Shown one piece after another: positions 12,501 through 22,132 of a stretch of DNA of 64,000 bases; within the stretch, counting starts at the first letter, position 1, and each line of letters starts with the position of its first letter. The stretch covers positions 1,488,001 through 1,552,000 of the forward strand of contig JANFAH010000002.1 in the NCBI GenBank assembly GCA_024663395.1, read 5' to 3'. Under the pieces are notes generated by a model, which saw only the letters and a program-made list of their open reading frames with translations, had not been told where the DNA came from and did no database searches. The position numbers were made by a program, and so were the translations under genes. The DNA comes from Pisolithus tinctorius. Lineage: Eukaryota > Basidiomycota > Agaricomycetes > Boletales > Pisolithaceae.

Positions 12501-13322
12501 TTGTCAGTCAAATAACACCAGCAGATATTCCATAGACAAGAGTGGATGGTCTCCCTTGTCATAAGGGAGAACTATTCTGTGGCAGACTGCAGACCATGGC
12601 AGGCATATCTGTATATCAGCTGATTAGTGGTACAATACTTTTGGAGGGGAGTTCATCAAGGAACACTAATTAATGAACATACCCCACTGATGATATTGTA
12701 CTCACCACTCATGCTCACCCTTCAACTGCTGAAGGTAAGTACTAACAACATTGAGAACCTCCTTTATAAGCATTTCTAGCTCTGCTTGAATGAACAAGTC
12801 CTATTGGAAAACATGTGAGTGTCCCTTCCTGAATTCCTCCAAACATAGTGTGGACCACAGCAGTGCTACTGCACTGTCATATTTGATTCCCATCTCAGAG
12901 GAGGTAAGGAATTGTGTTGCTTTGTACTATTTATGATTTACAAATGGACCTCCCTAGTTGAAGATGTCTTGGGCAATCTTGGTGGGCAACAGGTAATAAG
13001 AGCAATGCCAAAGAATGCCAGATTGTAGTCACCATACACTGATCCCTTCAAACAACATGAAAACCTACTGTAAAGGCTGTAAAGGGAAGACAGGTTGTTT
13101 ATTTGCTCAACTATGTGTGGTGTTTGCCCATAGTAAATGTCATTATTCAAGTGTCCAATCCCTTGACAGAAAGTGAACATCACAGCTAAGTTGTGGTGAG
13201 TGAAGGTGATTTGTGCAGTAGCTGCAGCATGTGGCTTGGGGATTTTAAGCTGCATTGATGCCATTTTTCTTTTGAGTAGTCATATAAAGGGAAGTTTTGT
13301 GAACAGGATATGTCAGTGACAG

Positions 13323-13746
13323 CATCAGGAAAATAACACTTTACTATTTTTGACTTTTTGTGACTAATGTGACTTTTTGGGAAGGAATCTACTATCATTA
13401 CCCATGTCCTGAAGGCATGGCTGCACTGTTCTCACTGATTTTGGTCTTGTTCAAACCACCTAATTCATAGCTTTCAGTAGATACCACATACATTCAAATT
13501 GATGGAGGTTCCAAAGAGATATTGTGATTTTTCTCTCAGACAGTGTGCATCACACCAATGGCTCAATATCTCCAAATTTTCAGACATTTTCTAGTCTTCT
13601 TGGTTTAGATATATCATCACTTAGTTGTCTCAATAGATTCTGTTCTCTTTTCATTCTTCAAAATACTGTATATGATCAAAAAAAAAGTACAGATAGTAGG
13701 TTCCTTCCCAAAAAGTCAAAAATAGTAAAGTGTTAATTTCCTGATG
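13323..13746. repeat. foldback / MITE-like inverted repeat
   Basis: The left arm (13,323-13,396) is the near reverse complement of the right arm (13,692-13,746); the shared core is CCCAAAAAGTCAAAAATAG followed by TAAAGTGTTA. The left arm carries about 19 extra bases in which AAAAAGTCA is repeated. Total span is 424 bp with no coding capacity. Target-site duplications were not clear. Confidence 0.7.
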
Positions 13747-13845
13747 AGATGTAGATAGCAGCAAGTGAAAACAGACAGACAAAACTAAAGCACAACATAG
13801 TACAGGAAAGGTATATACATGAGGATGCAGCCATGCAGGCTAGAG

Positions 13846-16800
13846 TTAAATGGCCACCTTTGCAATTGGCTTGTAACATTTATGCCACTGATGCCCATGA
13901 ACCATGTGGCTCAAGTCCAACTCTATGCAACAACCTCTAGGTATGACCACTTTGGTCCTCATTGTGTACAATGGGGACCTCAATGTTACAGGTATCCAAA
14001 GCAGTAATTCACCATTTGGACCTTTGATCCAACCATCATGGTGAAGCTTAACTGGTTGAGCACATGTCAGCCTATCCCTATCTCCCTGGAGGACCCCATA
14101 AATAAGTTGTTCACTATCACCAAGTGCATGTGAAGGGACAAATGAAAAGCAAATGTGACATGACCTAATCACTGAAATTGCTGTTATTACACCAGGAGAC
14201 ATCACAGGTGGATTTTGCTTACCATCTGCTGTGTCAGACAAAACTTGAAGTTCACTGGACAAATTTGACATAGAAAACATCAACTGCTCATCCAATGAAC
14301 CTGAAAGCATCCTCCTGTCATTAGGGGGGAATGCAAGTGAAAGGACTGGATCTATATGCCTGTCAAGATGGCTGCAAATCTCCACACCTCTTTCAGCATC
14401 CCAGACCCTCACAGTCTTGTCCCAAGAGCCTGACACAATCCTCTTTCCATCAGGGGAGAATGCAACTGATGAGACTGCATCTGTATGCCCCTCAAGACAG
14501 CTGTCAATCTCCACACCTCTTTCAGCATCCCAGACCCTCACAGTCTTGTCCAAAGAGCCTGACACAATCCTCTTTCCATCAGGAGAGAATGCAACTGAAA
14601 TGACTCCATCTGTATGCCCCTCAAGATGGCTGCCAATCTCCACACCTCTTTCAGCATCCCAGACCCTCACAGTATTGTCCAAAGAGCCTGACACAATCCT
14701 CTTTCCATCAGGGGAGAATGCAACTGAAATGACTTTATCTGTATGCCCCTCAAGATGGCTGCCAATCTCCACACCTCTTTCAGCATCCCAGACCCTCACA
14801 GTCTTGTCCTTTGAGCCTGACACAATCCTCTTTCCATCAGGGGAGAATGCAACTGAATAGACTCTATCTGTGTGCCCCTCAAGATGGCTGCCAATCTCCA
14901 CACCTCTTTCAGCATCCCAGACCCTCACAGTATTGTCCAAAGAGCCTGACACAATCCTCTTTCCATCAGGGGAGAATGCAACTGAAATGACTGTATCTGT
15001 ATGCCCCTTGAGATGGCTGCCAATCTCCACACCTCTTTCAGCATCCCAGACCCTCACAGTCTTGTCCTTTGAGCCTGACACAATCCTCTTTCCATCAGGG
15101 GAAAATGCAACTGAATAGACACCATCTGTATGCCCCTCAAGATGGCTGCAAATCTCCACACCTCTTTCAGCATCCCAGACCCTCACAGTATTGTCCAAAG
15201 AGCCTGACACAATCCTCTTTCCATCAGGGGAGAATGCAACTGACCAGACTGCATCTGTATGCCCCTCAAGATGGCTGCCAATCTCCACACCTCTTTCAGC
15301 ATCCCAGACCCTCACAGTCTTGTCCCAAGAGCCTGATGCAATCCTCTTTCCATCAGGGGAGAATGCAACTGAATAGACTCTATCTGTATGCCCCTCAAGA
15401 CAGCTGTCAATCTCCACACCTCTTTCAGCATCCCAGACCCTCACAGTCTTGTCCCAAGAACCTGACACAATCCTCTTTCCATCAGGGGAGAATGCAACTG
15501 AAAGGACTGTATCTGTATGCCCCTCAAGATGGCTGCCAATCTCCACACCTCTTTCAGCACCCCAGACCCTCATAGTCCTGTCCTTTGAGCCTGACACAAT
15601 CCTCTTTCCATCAGGAGAGAATGCAACTGAAAGGACTGTATCTGTATGCCCCTCAAGATGGCTGCCAATCTCCACACCTCTTTCAGCATCCCAGACCCTC
15701 ACAGTCTTGTCCTTTGAGCCTGACACAATCCTCTTTCCATCAGGGGAGAATGCAACTGAATAGACTCTATCTGTATGCCCCTCAAGATGGCTGCCAATCT
15801 CCACACCTCTTTCAGCATCCCAGACCCTCACAGTCTTGTCCCCTGAGCCTGACACAATCCTCTTTCCATCAGGGGAGAATGCAACTGACCAGACTCCATC
15901 TGTATGCCCCTCAAGATGGCTGCCAATCTCCACACCTCTTTCAGCATCCCAGACCCTCACAGTCTTGTCCAAAGAGCCTGACACAATCCTCTTTCCATCA
16001 GGGGAGAATGCAACTGACAAGACTCCATCTGTATGCCCCTCAAGATGGCTGCCAATCTCCACACCTCTTTCAGCATCCCAGACCCTCACAGTCTTGTCCT
16101 TTGAGCCTGACACAATCCTCTTTCCATCAGGGGAGAATGCAACTGACCAGACTGCATCTGTATGCCCCTCCAAGCCAAGCAGTTGAGTTGCTGACCAATG
16201 TTCTGGACCTCCTACAACTCCAGGAAGGGAAGAAAATTTTGCCATCAGTATCATTGACAGTGTTGTCTTCCTAGGAATAAATGGCAGTGCAGAGACATAC
16301 ACATGTGGTGCACTGTGAGAAATTGCACCACTGGAGCTCTGAATAAACCTGATTCCATCTTCCACCAAACCTATTGTATTCTTGACATCATCTTGGTTCT
16401 TCAATGTCAAGTCAGACAACATGAAATGCAAACAACTATGAAAAACTCACTAAGAGCCATCTCTTGGTAGAGATAAGTGCTGCAGCAGCATTTCCAACTC
16501 CACCCAGCAGGCTCATAGCTTCAAGCCAAAATAGAATTTTTTCACTTCCCACAAGCCCCTTTACCAACTGTGTCAGGGCCAAGTCAAATCTAGTCTTCTG
16601 CAGATGGTGGGACCAGAATTGACAAGAGTAGGATAGATGGGATGGAATGTTCTTCTTGATTCTCTCTGGTAAATCAGCAACCTCTGCATTGCTCAAGTAG
16701 GAAGTTTCCAGTCCACAAATGTTGAACCGAAGGTCACCATGAAGGATTCGCAAGGTGGCAACAGCTAGGTTATATGGGCAAGAGGTGTCAATGTAGTAGT

Positions 16801-19266
16801 CCCCACTCCGTGAATGATCAGTTAGGAAGTCATAAAAGGATGCATGTAGGGGTCGGACAGGAGAGGAGGGATCTGTAATGCCCCCAAGCACTGGAGACAT
16901 GAATGCGAGGATGACAACAACATCATAGTGATCCTCCTCGTTTGGGAACTGTCTGCGCATGTGATTCAAGGCCACCATAGGCAGAGGTTCAAGTGTCATC
17001 AGAACCTGACCCATCACCGAGCGGTATCGTTGAAGAGCTTTTGCTTTATTTCTAGAATCGGGGATAGCGTTCTTCAGGATTGTCAAGTAAGTGGCGTCGA
17101 GGAGTGCTCTTCCCTCTTCGGACTCGAGAGTGATCACCTCATCATAACGTTCCCGCACAGTTGTCCCAACTTGGTTTGACTTGATGAAATCACAGGCCAG
17201 ACGAGCCCATTCAAATAGGCAGTCCGCCTTCAGGGAAATCCTCTCAACTCCAGTGTCCTCGATGTCTGGAAGGTCTCCAAGTTGCTTGGAAACATAAAGA
17301 CGGATATCGCGTTCTGTCCACCCTGCAAAAACGTCGTCCAAGGAGGTTGCCTTCACATGTGGAGCGGCTCTCAACACACGTTCGATGTCCGGCAATGCGC
17401 GCGATGTTATGAAGACACGAAAGTTAGGAGGGAGATCGTCCACCCGTGATGCAAGCACAGACAGGATGTCGCTCCGAGATTTTTCCGCGCCACTCTCGTC
17501 CAGCGCGTCGATGACCACGACCATCTTTCCAATGATAGTAGTCGACGTCTTCGATAACGGCTCTAAAATCAGCTTCTCCCACTGCAGCGTGACGTCAGAT
17601 GTGGTCTTAAGGGAATGGTCCTCTTCAAGTACGTCAGCCAGAGCTCGCCGAAATGCACGGTCGCGGTCCGCCAGATCACGTGCAATGGTGGTAAATATCT
17701 TTTCCTCGCGATGTTCGGCCTGCCTATCACGGGCGAAGCAAAAGCACGACCCGAACCCTCCGGTATCCTTGAGCCACAGGGAAACGGTATGCGCGATGGC
17801 AGACTTCCCTCTGCCGGCCTGCCCGTACAGCCAGAAAATACGCGGAGCATCTTCATTGGTGTTGTGGATCCAGTTGAAGATCTCCATGAGGATCTCAGTT
17901 CTGGTGCCGTCTAGGCACTTCTTCGTCTGGTTGACACCCGCACCTCCTGCATAAGCCATGCCTTCCAACTTTATCTCTCTCAGATCCCCGCGTACGAGGT
18001 CCAGTTCACCGCGCGCGAAGTTCAGATCTTCAAGTACGTGGTGCACGTTGGTGTGAATATCCCGGATCGCAAGGTCCCGGTACTGTTGCATTAAGTCGTT
18101 CAGCAACTTGGCGTAACCATCAGTCGTGGTCTGCGTCTCCGACACTATGTTCTTTCCTAGTCTCCTCCCTGAGAAGAATTTGAATCGGACTTGAGATAAA
18201 AAGTGCAACCAACGTACAGAAATTTTTCGTCTCCGAGTAACTCTTGATAAATCGGGCCGCATCGCTAATCACCTGTGAAATCTTCACCAAAGTTTCCTTC
18301 ATACTATCAATTTTTCGAAGGGTATCGTCTTCCAGAAGGAATCCATAGACTGCCCTGACTGTATCAAGGAGGCCGAGCACTTCCCTGTCCAGGTTAGCTT
18401 GATTAATGAGCGACTACAGAGGGACGTGTGAGGTGCACGGTGCATACAGCCGGGGCGTAAACACGTACCTGAGCAGCAGTGGTTAAGATTCCTAGCGCAA
18501 TCTGGGCATAGGGGTGAACCTGCACCCTTACATCAGACCTTGTGAGTAAATATAGGACAATGAACGTACATTCGCGATACCAGCAACGACGGAGTTAAAT
18601 GTCTTAAGAGGCAGGAGGTATGTGTTACTGAAATTTTGGACGCTGGCAGCCGCAGTATCAGCCTGTGCCACAAGCTCGATAGCTAATTGGCCGGTGCCTT
18701 GGATGGGCGTCATGCAATCCAGGGCCTGTTGAGCAGCGTCGACTTCACTGCCTACCAATGCCGAGACCGGATCAAGCGCGGTACTGGCGCCACTGGCGGG
18801 GTCAACAGCACCTTCGTTGGTGTCGCCTAACGGCCCGACTACAGCATCGACATCAGGCCCAGCTGGCATGGTGCCTGTTTCCGAGCCGTGGGCTGGCCTT
18901 TGAGTCTGTCCAACACAACTGTTACTCAAGGTCATCGCAACGACGGGATGAGGTAGATCACACACATCCTGAGTTGGGGCGGCTTGGGTATGTTCTGGTT
19001 GCTCCTGAGCACCCCCACCGACGCCTGTGTCAGCAGTCTGTGCTGCGATGGAGCCTTGGTTCGACAGACGGAAGATGCGGCTCATCCTTGCAAGCGGCAT
19101 CCGGGAGACACTGCCCGACGTTGCAGCGTTCGAGGCTACACCACCTTGTGACTGTTTCTCGGTGAATCAGTAACTACAATCGCCTGCAGGCAAATGAACT
19201 CCTTACAGAAACAGAGTTGGATGCAGAGCCGGATGGCTTTCCCCATCTAAAAATACGACGAGCCAT
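13846..19266 (-). CDS. NACHT-WD40 (NLR-like, HET/NWD-type) protein
   Basis: Six exons in phase: 19266-19207, 19151-18570, 18519-18469, 18413-18218, 18168-16451, 16398-13846 (stop), 1,719 residues. The N-terminal Ser/Ala/Gln-rich part starts MARRIFRWGKPSG. An alpha-helical 'NLR-associated' region follows (AVYGFLLEDDTLRKIDSMKE; LLNDLMQQYRDLAIRDIH). The NACHT NTPase has Walker A GQAGRGKSAIAH, Walker B MVVVIDALDESG and sensor FRVFITSRALPDIE. Then come a winged-helix/helical stretch, 14 near-identical 43-residue WD40 repeats plus one degenerate repeat, and a C-terminal segment including DGWIKGPNGELLLW. Known relatives act as STAND signal transducers in allorecognition, programmed cell death and possibly microbe sensing. 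The intron at 16,450-16,399 is 52 nt; without it the frame hits a stop. The 3' part lies in CpG-free DNA, the 5' part in normal DNA. Confidence 0.92.
14335..16180 (-). repeat. 129-bp tandem repeats encoding WD40 units
   Basis: Fourteen consecutive 43-codon units of the form LEGHTDxVxSVAFSPDG / KRIVSGSxDxTVRVWD / AERGVEIGSH, plus one decayed unit at the C-terminal end. Most differences are concentrated at a few residues per unit (A/G/R/T/K before V; W/L/Y/I/S after it; K/L/G/W after GS; K/N/R after D). The rest of the unit, including synonymous sites, is nearly invariant, indicating recent expansion or ongoing homogenisation. Confidence 0.93.
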
Positions 19267-19869
19267 TGAGAAATCAGTATGTGATTCGTTCAAACTTCTC
19301 TGGGTGGGGTTGACGTTGAGAATGAGACAGGAAAGGACTTGAAGTTGCAGTAAGCGCGGAAACGCTGTAGACACGTTGCAAACTGCTGTACCATTATTGC
19401 CATTAATGACACAAGGGCCAGCTGCAGGATCAGCTACTCACGTACCTACACCCGGTCACGATCCTGTCCTCTCGAGTAGTTATATGTAAGGATGGTGTAG
19501 ATTATCAGACTAACAGGACCACGGGGACTAGACTCAGCAAGTGATGTGAATATTGATATTGCGATCATGGATGTGTCAGTGACAATATAGATCTGTCACC
19601 TACGAGAACGCCGGAGAGGTACATACGTATACGTAGGTGAGGAATGGCTGCCGCTCATCTCTCAGCGCGCCGCAGCGGAACCAGGATGTGGGTGGTTCCC
19701 TCTATCGATATGTTCTGATCCAATTCTGGCCATCTTCCAGGACGGATGCGTGGATCTTAGCGTATTACACTGTCTACTGTCCGAATCTGCCCTCCCCATG
19801 GCGTTCGTATATGCCATAGATGAGCCGCTCGAGCCAGCGCGCGATCCCCAATACACTGATCCGTGACAC
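19267..19869. other. intergenic, upstream of the NLR gene
   Basis: No gene recognised. The stretch next to 19,266 is the presumed promoter. Confidence 0.35.
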
Positions 19870-19985
19870 TCCATCCATCTTGCTCACCTATTGTATGTCC
19901 ATATCAGTGTCGATGATCGCGCTCGTTTCGTCACGGATGCGGTCGAGACCATATTCCAGAGTGATAGGTAACTATCACTTTCAAT
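19870..19985 (+). pseudogene. fragment of a paraoxonase-like gene 3' end
   Basis: RFVTDAVETIFQSDR here matches the TDEVETIFQSD region of the gene at 7499-8865. It is followed directly by ATAGGTAACTATCACTTTCA, which matches that gene's stop codon and 3' flank. About 100 bp present between these two segments in the intact gene are missing, so this is an internally deleted remnant. Confidence 0.7.
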
Positions 19986-20364
19986 GTTCGAGTCGCCGTT
20001 CCTTGCCCTGACTGATTTCTCTTGTTCCTCCTAACAGCTGAACTATGTACGATATGTATTCCAACGAAAGTAAATACCTACCAAACATTTACAGTCGACA
20101 AAGCCACCGCGTGGCAACAACATCTGTATGGTTAGGAAAAATGTATGTAGCTGATTTGAAGGAGGTGTCGCTGTACCCGTTACAGTTATCGCGAGAGGAT
20201 GTGTTAGGACACAACCGTACAACAAAGCGTCTCCGACTGTGGGAGTAACCATAATCGCGACAGGAGTGAGGGTTAGACAAAAAGACTAAAAAAAGTTTGG
20301 AAGGAAAGACCTGCAAAAAGTAAGATTAGTTCGTGGTCCGCGGTACAGTATGCGTGGTCAACGC
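19986..20364. other. intergenic, 3' flank of the Bqt4-like gene
   Basis: Nothing recognised besides the presumed 3' UTR of the minus-strand gene ending at 20,365. Confidence 0.35.
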
Positions 20365-21617
20365 TTACATAGCGCCCATGCCGATCGCGAAAGCTGCGAC
20401 ACCCCATGCAAAAGATTTCTGCCGAGGTTCCAAATGGAACCTTGAAACGCGTTTATTCGTTGCTATCTTCCGCTCCTCGAGCTCTGGCTCCTTAGGGTTG
20501 AAATTACGCTCAGGTTCCTCCTCGTCCTCCCGTACTCTCTTCAGTGGAGCCACCACCTGGTCCGTCTCCATATTTTGTGCGTCCCGCTCGGCTTTTAACC
20601 TGTCGATCAATTCCTTCTGCTCCGCAATATCTTGCGACATGCTAGGTTTCGCCATTTCTATCGTTTCTGCTTCCTCGTCCACTACTGTCTCGTCCGAACC
20701 CCCTGGTGTGGTGACTTCAGCTACACGGACGGTCCGTGCAATTCTTACTGATTTGGGTGATTTGACTGTTGGCAGAGGGAGTGGAACAGCAGCAGGACTC
20801 TTCGTACGCGTTGACCTGCGCGGGGGCGGTAGGCTAGGTTGTGGAGTTGGCACGGACACAGGCGACGACTCCCTACGTCTCTTTGGCGTTGGGGCCAAAG
20901 TGGCAGACACTGTCATCGTCGAACCGCCAGCTGGGGATGTAGGAACACCAGCTTTGGGTGTCGTCCCCCCTTTCGTCGACCGGCGGTAGCTTATGTTGGG
21001 ATCTGGGTTTGAGTTCGCGACCCGGGCGATAACGTCGGCGAGGCTGTAGCATTCAGCGAATTCGGGTAGTAGGGCGATGCTTGGGCTGACCCAGGTACCG
21101 GCGAGACGGACGATGTGGGGTTCCCGGACGGAACCATTGTTGCCAGCCAAGTCGTAAGTCTCCTTTACCCACTGAGTCTCTTTCCGTTCGTCAGCTTCAC
21201 TGGCGGTTGGGAAAGCCGCGCGGAACATGGTTGTGAGACTGATAGCGCCGGTGTCGTAGCGGCGTAGTATGAAGGCATGGCCACCTTGCTGGAGGTGGAC
21301 AGTGAGAATGTGTTGTGCAAGACAACGAGGCGAGGTACGTACTGTTGGGATCTTCAAACGGCCAACCTACAAGAGGGAGATGGATGTTAGGGGTTTGGGT
21401 GATATAACCTGTGAAAGAATGATGTGCAGTACCAGAACCTCATGTCCGTCGCGATCAAGCGATTGATATTTAACAGGGGGCAATTTGCTGGGTTCGACTG
21501 GTTCAAAATACGGGCGTCTATTAAGCCTGAATTTTGGCTTTCCTGTGGGCTAAACGACGTACGAAACTTGAGATTAGGGTTCAGTTGTCTTGTGGGCAGT
21601 TCCGGTCGCTGTGGCAT
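20365..21617 (-). CDS. Bqt4-like (bouquet formation 4) inner nuclear membrane protein with KilA-N/APSES-like fold
   Basis: The main exon is 21366-20365 (stop TAG). It is preceded by an exon ending at 21433 (GHEVL, donor GTACTG) that joins in phase to VGRLKIPTV. The N-terminal domain shows GGHAFILRRYDTGAISLTTM, AAFPTA, VRLAGTWVSPSIALLPEFA and ECYSLADVI, the KilA-N/APSES-related module of fungal Bqt4 proteins. The middle is Pro/Ser/Thr-rich with basic patches (PKRRRESS). A coiled-coil segment (IAEQKELIDRLKAERDAQN) follows. The C-terminus FAWGVAAFAIGMGAM is a single tail-anchor helix. Known role in fission yeast: tethering telomeres and chromatin to the inner nuclear membrane. The 5' exon probably starts at ATG 21617 (MPQRPELPTRQLNPN), but its junction into the PVEPSKLPPVKYQSL segment needs a weak donor, so the first boundary is uncertain. 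Confidence 0.78.
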
Positions 21618-22132
21618 CGTTAATGGGAGTGTGGTATGGCGAGGGACCAGCGAGAAAGGGGACGAGCGTGCAGCGTGCAACGGGTGATGGGCACGAATGG
21701 GCGAACCACGTTTCAACAGAACGCGACACAGCCACACAGTCCAAACTCCGACACCGCGTCGCTATAAAAACTTTAAACTTGTCAGGGGGAGTAGCGTATC
21801 TGATGGGATGTTAGCATGGATTTGTAGAATCACAAGCAGGGGAGGTCTGACCAGGACTCTTTTGATCACTGGGAAGAACGTTTCACAGGCCGGTTTTATT
21901 CCTCACCGGCCTCACCACCGGCTGGACTTGCCTGGGGTGGTCGCTCATATATATAGTGGCCACATTTGATCTTCATCAATGATCTGCCGCCAAAGGTTCC
22001 GACCCTGCAGTGTTCTTTGGGCTCTTCCAGTACCTGCGAAGATAAAATAATCAGGTGTTCAGACGTCGACCTACCAGTAGCATCTCCCAGGCAACTAATC
22101 GGACCGACATAACACCCCCAAAGTAACTTTTC
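21618..22132. other. intergenic between divergent Bqt4-like gene and monooxygenase pseudogene
   Basis: No gene seen. About 22,050-22,100 resembles the sequence just upstream of the intact monooxygenase at 35,871 (TGTTCAGACGT, CATCTCCCAG). Confidence 0.4.

Larger units (their letters stand above)
9630..16727. other. CpG-depleted block
   Basis: Scanning by eye, I find only about three CG dinucleotides between 9,630 and 16,727 (near 9,888, 10,820 and 11,054), while sequence on either side has several per 100 bases. TG and CA are correspondingly frequent. The block is AT-richer, has TGGTAAG-like low-complexity text at 11,000-11,230, and contains the whole WD40 exon and part of the NACHT exon of the NLR gene. 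The pattern fits long-term cytosine methylation and deamination at CpG. From 9.7 to 13.3 kb no intact gene was recognised; open frames such as 11,606-12,127 (-) have no family signature. Confidence 0.8.

Noticed and set aside
14331..16274. Several long + strand open frames opposite the WD40 exon
   Set aside because: They are antisense shadows of the 129-bp repeats; the minus-strand frame encodes canonical WD40 units and is spliced in phase to the NACHT exon.
16399..16450. Two separate genes: a WD40 protein starting at 16,431 and a NACHT protein ending at 16,436
   Set aside because: A 52-nt intron with GTGAGT donor, CTGAC branch-like site and AAG acceptor joins the two frames in phase, giving the usual NACHT-WD40 layout.
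17385..17954. A 189-codon + strand frame
   Set aside because: Antisense to the Walker A/B region of the NACHT domain.
20333..20989. A 218-codon + strand frame
   Set aside because: It is antisense to the Pro/Ser-rich and basic part of the Bqt4-like protein, whose minus-strand frame has the KilA-N-like domain and tail anchor.
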